From Chiridota heheva (Eukaryota > Echinodermata > Holothuroidea > Apodida > Chiridotidae): a stretch of 64,000 nucleotides of DNA. The stretch lies in NCBI GenBank assembly GCA_020152595.1, contig JAIGNY010001633.1:93501-157500 (forward strand), written 5' to 3'. The notes beneath the pieces are model-generated. The model was not told the DNA's origin. It was given only the letters and a program-made list of their open reading frames with translations, and searched no databases. The position numbers were made by a program, and so were the translations under genes. Positions 35,801 to 47,800 of this stretch are shown piece by piece. Within the stretch, counting starts at the first letter, position 1. Every line of letters begins with the position of its first letter.

Positions 35801-38796
35801 CCCATATGACACCAGACGCCAACAAGAGCTCTAGCCATATGACACCAGACGTCAACAAGAGCTCTACCCATATGACACCAGACGTCAACAAAAGCTCTAC
35901 TTACATGACACCAGATGTCAACAAGAGCTCTACCCATATGACATCAGACGTCAACAAGAGCTCTACCCACATGACACCAGCATCAACAGACCTATAGTCT
36001 CCTAGATGTCAAATTAGAACAAAGGCACAGTACAGCATAAAGATCTTACTCTTTATCTTCATGGAATGCAGTAGGCCAATACTTGACAGCATCATCATAT
36101 TGTTGCCTAGAAACAGGCAATTTCTCTGCAGCTTGTGTACAAAATGGTGGCCCTAGACCGGTTGTGTTGAAGCTGGGTGACTTACTGAATACCTGAGAGA
36201 GTTCTAGTGCAGACTCCTGAAACTCCAACTGTTCAAGCTGGCACAGAATAATTTGCAGGTTGTTACCTATTGAAAGCAAAACAAAGTGCAAACAAAACTG
36301 AAAGTTATCAATGAATGTGTTATGACCTTAATGTGTGAGATTGTAGTAACAGCAAACCACAGGGTGTGTCGTTCTCTGCTCACCTTAATGTGTGAGATTG
36401 TAGTCACACTGAAAAGTTTCTCTTTGAGCCTATCCACACCCGACACCCGAGTTAATCCTGAAAACTTAGGCATAGCAATTACCAACCCAACTTCCTCTTC
36501 AGTGTATTGTTTCCACTCCAAACAATGAGTGTGTATATGCCATTCCCATGCACACCAGTGTCTTAGTGGGAGAAATTTGCTTGCAAACTGGTGATAAAAT
36601 AGTTGTGTATTATATGTCGGAGGTGATGCGTACAATACCTGTGTATGATTGACGGACCATTTCTCCTAAGGAAAGATATCGCTTTAAGGTAACAGCAAGG
36701 TGTGTCCTTACCTTTTCTTCTTACTCTCTTGAGATGAGTCAGTCTCTTTAAAGGTAACAATGTTCTCAATTCTCTGTAAAATAAAGAAAATAATCAATGT
36801 AAAATTTCTCTCATGTTTTAACCCTTAGAGACCCCAGGGGCTTGAACTTTTTTCATATAAATTTTTCACAACTTTCCTTTCATTTTCTTTCAGTACAAGT
36901 TTGGATGTAACCAAAGCTAAGATATTGGTCTTTTGAGTATTGAAAGCAAAATTAGTCAAACTTGGATAAATATATGCAAATTAAGCAATATTTGGCTAAA
37001 TTTGGTCAACAAATGGGCCAATCTTTGCGCAAGTTTAATTTCGTTTGAATATTGAAAACAAAACAAAAGTTTTGTGTGACACATTTACTGTAAATTCTTT
37101 CTCAAATTTCCATTTCAATGATGCTAATCTACAATTTTTATCTACAAGGGAAAAATGAGAAAACACTACAAATAATTTTAGCCAAATGGCCCCTGAAAAC
37201 CACAACAGAAAAATGAGTGCAGTAGTCTCACCAGTGACTAGAACCTAATGTGCTCGCGTGAAGTACGCTTTGTTAACCACTACACTATGTAGTCATTATT
37301 TACTCAAAGGTGAAATTGAATTCTTATAGCTTTGAGTCAATATAGAGAGGGCATGCCTTTATCTATATATCAAACATTTTTAGCAGATTCAAGCGGAGGT
37401 TCACGAACGAAACTGTCTTATTTTAACGACTGGGTTCCACAGCTACAGGCCGTGCTACAAAGTCAAACAATAATTATACAAGCGCAAAAATGAACAAGGA
37501 ACGAGCACGGACAAGGGTAGCCAAAAGCCACACGAATAAACAAAACCTGACAACAGCCAGGGAACACAAGTAAACGTGAACACAAAGGAGTCGTTTCAGA
37601 GCCACCCCACCCCAGGAAAACTACAGATGGTAACTATAAATAAACACCATACCAACAATTCCCAGGGTGGAAGATAGGAATAACACCAAATAGAATAAAA
37701 TATAAGAAAAAATGACTAGGCTAGGCCAAGGGAAACTAAATAAGAGTCACCGAAAACGGGCGTTTAAACGCTAAGCTCAATGAAATTCGAGAGGATCAAG
37801 TGTTCTTCAAAAATGCAGGTTTTTATAAAGTGAATATCAGTTTCTGAGCGGTTTTTACAGTAATTTTTAAGAAGTGAATCAATCCGTGATTGAACGCTGG
37901 GAAGGGAGTGAAGATCAATAAGTACAACTGGTGAAACCCAACGAGGTATGTGAAAAACAATTTTTAAGAGCATTAATTTGAATTTGCTCTAATTTACAAC
38001 GGCTACTTTTGGAGAGTAGAGGGAAAACAATAAATGAGTAATCAATGAGTGAGCGAATAAGACTAGTGTATAAAATTAAGATTGTAGACAGTGGAGCTCT
38101 TGGATTATAAGCTGTCCCACAAACAGTAAATAATTGGGAAGTGCGGATTTTTAGCTCCTTAATTAAACATTCAAAATGCGGCTTAAAATTAAATCTGGTA
38201 TCAAACGTGATGCCCGAGAACTTAACTGAATTATAGTTTGGAATTACGGTATCGTTAAAAACTAAGATCGGGATTGAAACAGGACAGCGGCGAGAGAAAA
38301 CAATAGATTGTGATTTAGAAGGGTTAAGGAATAATCTCCATTTGCTGCACCAGCATTGAAGTAGGTTAATATAGTATTGCAAGTCGTCCCTTGCGGCAAG
38401 AATATTATTGGCCGACGACCAGACAGCCAAGTCGTCTGCATATTTACCCCGCTAAGCGTAGCGGGGATATTTACGAGAGTTATACTTACCTTCCATGCTA
38501 TAATATGCAATCTGGTCACACGACCTGATTCTAACGCACTTCTAACCGAACCTAAAAAACGCAGTAACCAGCCAAGCCCTGACCTCCATAATACCTCTGT
38601 ACCACCTCACTCAACATTCCACCGAGGCCTGAACGAGAGGGGAGGCGGGCGGGATGCATGGAAGGTAAGTATAACTCGTGAAATATCCCCGCTACGCTTA
38701 GCGGGTAAATTTACTTCAAGTTATACCTTACCTTCCATGCTATAATATGCAATCAGATTGCAACCGAGGATAGGAAGGAAGGGAGTTCAGATCGCA

Positions 38797-38827
<31 letters not shown>

Positions 38828-41800
38828 GGCTGGTACGAAAACTCACACGAACCGAATCCCGTTTAAAGGACGAAATTCCTTCACCTCGAAGGATGAAAGA
38901 CCTCAAGAGTGGGAGGAACTAAAACATAGGAAACCACGGCGAGGTACAGTCAAACCGAACAAGGCACCATTCGTTGACAGTAACGGAGGCAAACTCGAAA
39001 AGAACCTGAGCGTAAAGCCCAGAAAAACAAGCCAACCGAAGAGCGTTTGGACACAACTACAGCAAAGTGTCCACAAAAACGCCACAAGCCACACCGGATT
39101 CGGCCCACGAGACAGAACCGGGCGAGGAAACTACGATTGGGAACGGTGTACCAATGAAAACGAATTGAAGAAATCCCGACAAGGGAAAATTCGTTAGCGC
39201 ATAACCGCGTAAGAGCTAAAGTTAGCGGGGAACATTTAACGCCGAAAAGTGAGTCAGACAAAAACAAGAGAAAAACCGCAAAAGCGGTTTTCAACGCCGC
39301 ACGAGATCCCGTGAAAAGAGGTTATGCCCGAACCCGAGTGCATACCGCGCCGTTCTATGAACAGTTCAGACTACTTTAACAGAAAGCCACTGGATGATCT
39401 ATCGGAGGAAAATGTCACATGACACACTACGAAGAGATCTCCCAGAACTCACCAGTGGTCGCAAGTCAAAGACCGAGACCCCACCGAAAAACCCTGGTGG
39501 ATAGCTGCAAGGTATCCCAGAGCTCATGACGGAACTATGACAAAAATCGCCCCTGACCCGAGGCTCGTGACGTGAAGCCTGCAAGGTCTCGAGCAGCCAA
39601 AGTTCGCCCTGCGCCGAGACGAAAAAAGGGTCAAGTACCGCCCAAGTTTCCGACAGAAGGGGTCACAAGAAAAGTGCCCCGACCTTGATCAAGAAGCCCC
39701 GCCGGCACCGACGGTGATATCTGACGGGTGAAAACCGTGAGCAGTTGCGGGACCGCGTAGCTCCAGGCCACGCCTATCAACAGCGAAACTTGTCTAAGAA
39801 GTTGACTGGAGAAAGTGTTAACGCATCACGATAGTAACAACCTTGAAACCGCTGGAGCCTACGGCCACGGGCGCGAGAAAACGAATACCGATGTCTGTAC
39901 GGGCAGTTAAGTAACAGGCCGTAAAACCGCAAGGAAGCAGCTGTAAGGTGTTAAAGTATGGAAGGAACCATACGTGCCGTTGTTGGTAATAGCTACCCCA
40001 AACGTAAGGTTGTCTACCAAAAGGCCACCTATGGTCAAGAAAAATATCCTTCATGGAGGTAATATTGACAAGTAGGGGTAACGACACGCCAACCGTATGA
40101 GTCATAAACCCCAACACTGGGGTAGAAATCACGAAAGAGGTGACGCCCTGTGTATACTACACGGACCGTTAAACACCCTGCACCACGGAGCGGAAAAGCG
40201 CGTGGCTACTGGGGACTTACGCCGCACAAAGCACGCAACCCGTTAAGTATAATAGATCCGTTATGGGTCTACAAAGCGCCAGCATGACAAGTAAAAACCA
40301 CGAGTCCACCGCTAACGATGTCGCTGTGCACCACGGAGCAAAAGCTCGTGGCTACGCCGAGGGGGACAACTGGTACTGGTACGCGTGTCCCGAACGGCAG
40401 CGATCAGTACCAAAGGACCGTCTAGGTCCACGATAGCGTGAACGCACTACACCTGTAACGTGAGTCGTTATCTCATTATACCTCTATTCACCACGGGCCA
40501 CCGGTAAGTGGCGACGCCGTAGGGAAGAAGTACACAGCACGCGTTCCGCTGAGAATAGGTAAAATATATATAAACTGAGGCCGTAAGAAATACGGAGGAG
40601 TTCACGTGCCACGCAAGCTATACGAGTCGTGAACTGAGTTTGTTCCATCATGGAGCTACGAAACCGTAGCTGCGTGGGGAAGAGGGGACGACCGCCGACT
40701 CAGTACGCGTGTCCCGGTAAGAGAAACGCCGCGAACGCAGTAGTTCATGGCTACTGGTCCTATACCACACAGCCGCCGCCGCTGGTATAGGCCGTTAACT
40801 CCGCTTGTATAAAATCACACGGAGCCGCGGCCGGGCGGCTACGCTGGGGACTGCCGCCAACGCAAAAACGCCCCAGCAAGAAAGACGACCGCGAACACTG
40901 CAACACGCGCTAACGGTCGCAATATCCCGGTTCCGATACCGGGTTTATCGTGACGTTGTACGAAACCGCGTTAATATCTGTAGAATGTGAGCCGAGGGTC
41001 TCGCTCGACGCAAGAATCACATTCAGAGTAGTTTGAACGGTCGTGGAACTACGTAACACGGAGGGAATAGCTCGTGATGGTATGCCTCCCGTAAAGAAGG
41101 AAATCTTATCACCCGAGCGCCAGGCCTCAAACCCGAGCAAGCGCTAACACGCGACGCATCCTGGGAGCGTGACGCATCGACAAACGGGACTCGCCCTCGT
41201 GTCCATGAACTGGTGAAAAACTATGCGGAACCGTGACGCTCAACGCGAAAAATCTCACCAAGTCAGCTCACACGGACGTGGGGATCTCCGAAACTAACGG
41301 GTGTGACGACGCTGTACGCTACCTTGCTGTAGAACTAAGCAGCACTACAGACCCAAACGCCATCCCATGCCCCGGACGGAGCCGCTTGTTGTGTTACGGA
41401 CCCGTGCACGGGTCAGAAACAAGCCGTGGGGGCCGTATGGAACCGATATCGAGCCGCACGGACCCTAATGGACCCGCAAGGAATCCAATGGCTCTACAAC
41501 TAGCCGAAAAAGGGGACTAACTCACGAAGACCCGAGGGCGCCGCTCTTGTTGGCCGACCGTCCCATCGCGGAACCGAGGACCACAGCGGTGTACACGGGT
41601 TTGAACAAGTCGATAACACCAAAGCGCAACCTAAGAAGCGTTTATACGCGACGCACCGCAGGACAGTCAAGGCGCAGAACGCACCGGACACTAGGGACCT
41701 GCCCGTTGTGTCGATGATATAGGCGCAAAACATCACGGAACTGTGACGCTCAACGCGAAAATCCTACAGAGGCAGTTCACACGGCCGTGGGACAGCGTAG

Positions 41801-44800
41801 CTATGACCAAGCAGCTTCCTAGCTAGCTTAACTCAACTTCGGGGTTCATCGACAGTGTACGTTATCCCGCTGCAAAAACCCGGTCGCACAGGCCCGTGCA
41901 CGGTCAGAGAAGCGTTTGCACGCTATGCAAAGCGGGACCTCTGAGGTGCGTAACGCATCGACGCACGGAGGCCTGTCCTCCGTGCCTACGATACTGGTGA
42001 AAGTAATTGCGGAAATGTAACGCTCAACGCGGATAATCGTATAAATGGTGTTCACATGATCGTGGAACTGCGTAGCTAATGGCCACGGAACCATGAATAG
42101 AATAGCTCTCACGGGCGCTATACTACTTGTGAAGATTATCACTTGTCACCTGGCCACATAGCTCGTAGCTAGCGGGTGCATATCCGGGTAAATCGTGACG
42201 TGTACGATATCCCGTTACAAAACTACGGAGCCGTAAGCATCCGAACACCGAGCCACGCGCTCCTCGGTCGCACCTTGAAAAATACCGTCGCGGTGGAGTC
42301 TGTGCTCCGACCACGCCGCTGGAACCCAATCGCTGCAAAGAGTACCACGAATGGACTCGCAGCATAATCTGCACGCCGTAACGCGCGTGAGATGGATGTG
42401 ACCGAGCGTAAAGCAAAGAAGCGTTATCACGCTATGCCGGTCATCAAGGGTGTGTAGAGCATCGACGCCCGAGGACGTGTCCTCCATGTCCATGATACTG
42501 GTGAAAATAATTACGGAACGGTAATGTTCAACGAGACAATCTTAATTTGCGTTCACACGAAGTCGTGGAACTGCGTAGCTAATGGCTACGGGACCAAGAA
42601 GAAAATAGCTGTCCTGATGCTATACTTCTTGTAAAGAAAGTCATCTGTCACCTGACCACGTGAGCGTAGTAGCTAGTGGGCGATAACCGGGTGAACCGCA
42701 CAGTGTACGTTATCCCATTAGAGATAAGTTCCGCTCACTGGAGCCGCCCAATGGAAGCGAAAGGACCCGTGAAAACGCGACCGTGGACTCGTATGGAACC
42801 GCACGGACCAGTAAATACGGGCCGCGGAACCGCCCAATGGAACCGCACGGACCCGTGAAACACGGACGTGGAACCGCACGGACCCGTAAACATGGGCCGT
42901 GGAACCGATAACTGTCGTAGCCGTTGGCTACGGACCAAGAAGAAAAATAGCTGTCTCAATGCTATACTTCCGATGAACCGCACGTGTACGTCTTTCAAGA
43001 GGCGCCCGCCAGGAGTGGGCGGCGCCCCGCCTCCCTGGCTTTGGACCTGGGTGGCGGTGGGGAGACGAAGAGGGCCTCTCAGACCGCCGCTTCTCCACTT
43101 TCTCCGCCGCTCTTTGAAAGTACCGGTCGCGGTGGAGTCTGTGCTCCGACCACGCCGCTAGATCCCAATCGCTGCAAAGAGTACGGGATTTGACTCGCAG
43201 CATAATCTGCACGCAGAACACGTGAGATGGATGTCACCGAGCGTAATTTAAAGAAGCGTTTGCACGCCACGCATCACGAGACATCCTGGGTGTGTAAAAA
43301 CATCGACACTCGGGACCTGTCCTTCATGTCCATGATACTGGTGAAAATAAATACGGAACTTGTAACGCTCAACGAGACAGTCTTAATTGCGCTCACACGA
43401 GCCGTGGAACTGCGAGCTAATGGCTACAGGACCAAGAAGAAAAATAACTGTCAATGCTATACTTCTTGTCAAGAATGTCACCTGTCACCTGACCACGAGC
43501 TAGTGGGCGATAATCGATTAAACCGCACGATGTAACGTGAACCCGTTAAATACGGACCCGTGTAAACACGGGGGTCGCGAATGGAACTCAGAATAACGGG
43601 CCCGATGGAAGGAACCGGGCCGCGGAACCGCCCGTAACAACAGGCCGCGGAACCGTATGGATCACGGAACCGCCCAATGGAACCGCCCGCCCGCAGAATA
43701 ACGGGCCGCGGAATCCGTATGGACCACGGAACCGCCCGCCCCGAATAACGGGCCGCGGAACCGTATGGATCCCGGAACCGTATGGATCCGCCCCGAACCG
43801 CACAATGCCCGCACATAGGGCTGCGGAACCGTCAGGGATGGTCCAACGGAACCGTATGGAACCCGCCAGAACAACGGGCCGCTGGAACCGCACGGGACCG
43901 CCCAATGGAACCGCCCGCCCGTAATAACGGGCCGCTGGAACCGTATGGAACCGCCCGCCCGTAACAACGGGCCGCTGGAACCGTATGGAACCGCCCGCCC
44001 GTAATAACGGGCCGCGGAACCGTATGGAACCGCCCAATGGAACCGCCCGCCCGTAACAACGGGCCGCGGAACCGTATGGAACCGTCCAATGGAACCGCCC
44101 GCCCGAATAACGGGCCGCGGAACCGCATGGAACCGCCCAATGGAACCGTTCGCCCGAATAACGGGCCGCTGGAACCGTATGGAACCGCCCAATGGAACGT
44201 TCGCCCGTGAACAACGGGCCGCGGAACCGTATGGAACCGCCCAATGGAAATGGAACCGCCCAATGGAACTGCGTTCGCCCGAATAACGGGCCGCGGAACC
44301 GTATGGAACCGCCCAATGGAACGTTCGCCCCGTAACAACGGGCCGCTGAACCGTATGGAACCGCCCAATGGAACCGCCGTAACAACGGGCCGCGGAACCG
44401 TATGGAACCGCCCAATGGAACGTTCGCCCGTAACAACGGGCCGCGGAACCTTATGGACTCACGGAACCGCCCAATGGAACCGTTCGCCCGTAACTTTTTA
44501 CGGGCCGCGGAACCGTATGGACTCCCGAACCTTATGGAACTGTCCCTGAACTCACAACAACCGGCGCCAGCGCGTTACAAGGGTTGTGGAGTCGACAGGG
44601 ACTGTCCAAAGGAACCGCTTGGAACCGTGTTTACAACTTAGGCGACGCTCGTTAACGCCCCTAAGAGGTCTCTCTCTCTCTCTCACTTACCTTACGGAAC
44701 CGCCCAATGGAACCGTTCGCCCCGTAACTTTTACGGGCCGCGGAACCGTATGGACTCCCGAACCTTATGGAACTGTCCCTGAACTCACAACAACCGGCGC

Positions 44801-47800
44801 TCAGCGCGTTACAAGGGTTGTGGAGTCGACAGGGACTGTCCAAAGGAACCGTTTGGAACCGTGTTTACAACTTAGGCGACGTTCGTTAACGCCCCTAAGA
44901 GGATATCTCTCTCTCTCTTATCGTTACCGCTCTAGGCGCAACGCCTCTAAGAGCGTAACCTTCTCAGTGAATCTCTTTTATATATCTGAAAAGAGAAGAA
45001 CATATATCCATGCGTACATACACAAATACGGCAAAGTAAGTATGAACTTACGGACACGCTAAAGAGAGACGAGGCCTAGCAGTCTAAACAGAACACCAAA
45101 ACTCTCTTAAACAGAAAAAATTTTACTGAAAAATAAATTTCTTAAGAGAAGAACGTAAGTCCAAGCGCATAAACCTAAACACGGCAAAGTAACTATGATC
45201 TTACGGACACGCTAAAGAGAGACGAGGCATAGCATTCTAAACAGAACAACAACACTTGCTTTAACAGAAAAAAATTTAAAACCAGAAAATTTTCTATCTG
45301 AAAAACTTTAGAAACCCGAGAAAACGATCCAACGTAATGACTTTACTAGCGCCGGGTAGCGTGGGAAACACCAACCACTGTGTACTTGAGGTCTGTAAAG
45401 ATAAAAAGGAAAGATTATTTTCCTGTAATTAGGTCGTCGGAGAGACCCACCCACGGTCCTCCGACACCCCAAGTTCAATCCTGAAAATTAAATATCTTAT
45501 CTCCAAACTGTGTGAGAAAAATAAAAATATTCATATGCTGTTAACGTGAAAACGAAAATAAGCTCGCTAGTAACAACTGTAGCTCCCTAGAGTTGTTACA
45601 GGGCGACCCCACATTTACCCAGCGGTGACTAAGACCCAATGCGCATGCGCCAAAATCGAAAAAGGAAATTGGCCTAATGCATACGAGAAGGTGTACTGAA
45701 ATATCCTAACGTGTTAAACACTATACATAGTATAACGCTAGGGTCACCTCGAGGCGGGTGGGGCTAAGGGAGAAAAAGACTAATTCCCGGGCGAGAGGTC
45801 CCCAGACAGGCACAACCTGTGCTCTAGGACCTAAAACACCCACCACGAGAGTAGGACGCTCGTAACAGCCACTCGCTATGTACGAATGGAGACAAAAACC
45901 CGCTATCCTAAGTGTAGGCTACACGGGTAAAGTCGTAGGTCGGCCAAGAAATCTCGACCCATGGCTATCTCACCCTTCTCTCGAAGACTTGAAAAGGCGA
46001 GCCAGATGAGAACGGGCAGCGTAAAACCCTTCAGGTAGAAGCTGCCAAGAGAAAAGAGTTAGAAAGGTTAATTAAAAATAAAATAAAAGTGACCAGTTTT
46101 CAGCGATGTTGTGAAACAAACGCGCTGAAAAAGAGTGAGGTGGTACAGAGGTATTATGGAGGTCAGGGCTTGGCTGGTTACTGCGTTTTTTAGGTTCGGT
46201 TAGAAGTGCGTTAGAATCAGGTCGTGTGACCAGATTGCATATTATAGCATGGAAGGTAAGGTATAACTTGAAGTAAATTGAGAGATATAAATGTAATCAG
46301 AAGATGGGTTAGGAATGTCGTTTACAAAAATCAAAAAAAGTAGTGGACTAAGAGGGCTACCCTGAGGGGTGCCCTTATTCACAATCAAAGGATCAGAAAA
46401 AACATTATTAACTTTAAATCGAATTTGCCTGTTGAATAAAAAGTCTGCAATTAAGCGAATAAATTTAACCGGGAGGGAGATCTTATTTAGTTTATAAAGA
46501 AGACCATTACGCCATAACTTGTCGAAAGCCTTTCGGCATCGAAAAAGGCAGTAAACACACAATGTTTTTTACAAGGGTTTAAAGCAATATGATGAGACAA
46601 CTTGGCTATCTGGTCTGTGGTACTGAATTTTGAACGGAAACCAGCTTGAAAATTATTAAAGAAATTTATATCATTAAGATAAGTGGTAAGCCTAGAACAG
46701 ATGACCCTCTCGAGAAGTTTACTGAGAACTGAAGAAAGTGTAATAGGTCTGTAATTTTTCGGTTTTAAATGATCTTTTCCCGGCTTAGGTATAAGGATAA
46801 CATGCCCCGATTTCCACTTTATAGGAAAAATACCAAATTTAAAACAAATACTGTAAAGTTGACAAAGAAAAGATTTAAATTTTACAGAACTTTTTAATAT
46901 GAAGGTAGGTGACTTCATTCCCCCCAGGGGCCGTCTGTTTAGTATTTTTAAGAGCTTTTTCGAGAACTGAAACAGAATTAAGTAAATGATGTTTGTCACC
47001 TCTCTCGCACTTAAACTTTGAATAGAGGTTTGAAAGATTCTTTTTTCTGACAAAATTATTAATATAGTTAAAATGATCATCATCAACGAAATTATCAGAG
47101 CAGCCTGTGGAGAGGACAGGGTCAAAATACAATCGAAAACACTTGCATCTCTCGAATTCAGTAGAGTAGGTAAAGTTATTATAATATAACGGAGTAGAGT
47201 TATTTTTAAATTTAGATTTATTTAGAAGGTTGTTAATACTTTTCCAGAAATGACGACTGTCAGATTTATGGTCCAGTTTAATACATTAATTATAAAGAGT
47301 CTGATTTTTGAAGAGTTTAATTTCAGTACTAATTTTTCTACGAATTACATTAATATTATGTTTAAGTAAGGGGCACTTATTTTTATTATAATTTCTGCGT
47401 AAACGCCTGCGAAATTTGATTAAATGTATAATATACTGAGGTAAAATGGTATGCTTCCTAGTATTGCCAACGAAAGACTTAATTGGAATGAACTTGGAAC
47501 TGGCCGAGATAATTGAGGAAGTAATAAAAGAAACCAAAGTGTCAAGCGTGCCAATATCAAAAGATTTACAACCTAAATTATCTATACTTGAATCCAGAGC
47601 TGAAGAGAAACCTAACCAGTTAGCTTGAGTAAAATCAGGGTAGTCGGTCGAAACTGTAACAACGTTTTTACAATTGAGACTACAAGTAATTGGTAAATGG
47701 TCACTATCGAGACCAGGTCCAACCTGAAAAAACGAAAAGTGAATGTAAAGACTATTACTAAGTAAACATAAATCTAAGATGCAGGGTTTACAAGTTGTGT

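Larger units (their letters stand above)
38711..46276. mobile_element. 7.57-kb non-autonomous TTAC...GTAA element
   Basis: A perfect 44-bp terminal inverted repeat, TTACTTCAAGTTATACCTTA and onward, at 38711-38754 and 46233-46276. AT flanks both ends (38709-38710, 46277-46278). Removing it and the 265-bp element together with two AT copies restores the reading ISQYADD in the host LINE, which fixes the ends and the 2-bp target duplication. Inside there is a T-run (38799-38824), a GC- and CpG-rich repeat region unlike the rest of the window, and direct duplications near the right end. No transposase is recognisable, so it is probably mobilised in trans. A 2-bp AT duplication does not fit Tc1/mariner (TA); ISL2EU-like is one option I cannot test. 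Confidence 0.85.

Noticed and set aside
35275..35997. 220-228-codon repetitive frames (HMTPDVNKSST, GRALVDVWCHM)
   Set aside because: Artefact of the 33-bp intronic array; ADAT3 exons skip it.
36267..36635. 122-codon - strand frame in ADAT3 intron 4
   Set aside because: Some non-repetitive content, but no matching splice sites and it would break the ADAT3 frame.
42355..42380. U1 snRNA-like words (ACTCGCAGCATAATCTG)
   Set aside because: Only a short chance-level similarity; the rest of the fold and the Sm site are not recognisable.
43588..44436. 282-codon GGSIRFRGPL-rich frame
   Set aside because: Artefact of the GC-rich 42-60-bp array; it overlaps open frames on the other strand.
38444..46276. 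TA target duplication, implying Tc1/mariner
   Set aside because: TA is possible from the flanks alone, but only AT restores the ISQYADD reading of the interrupted LINE.
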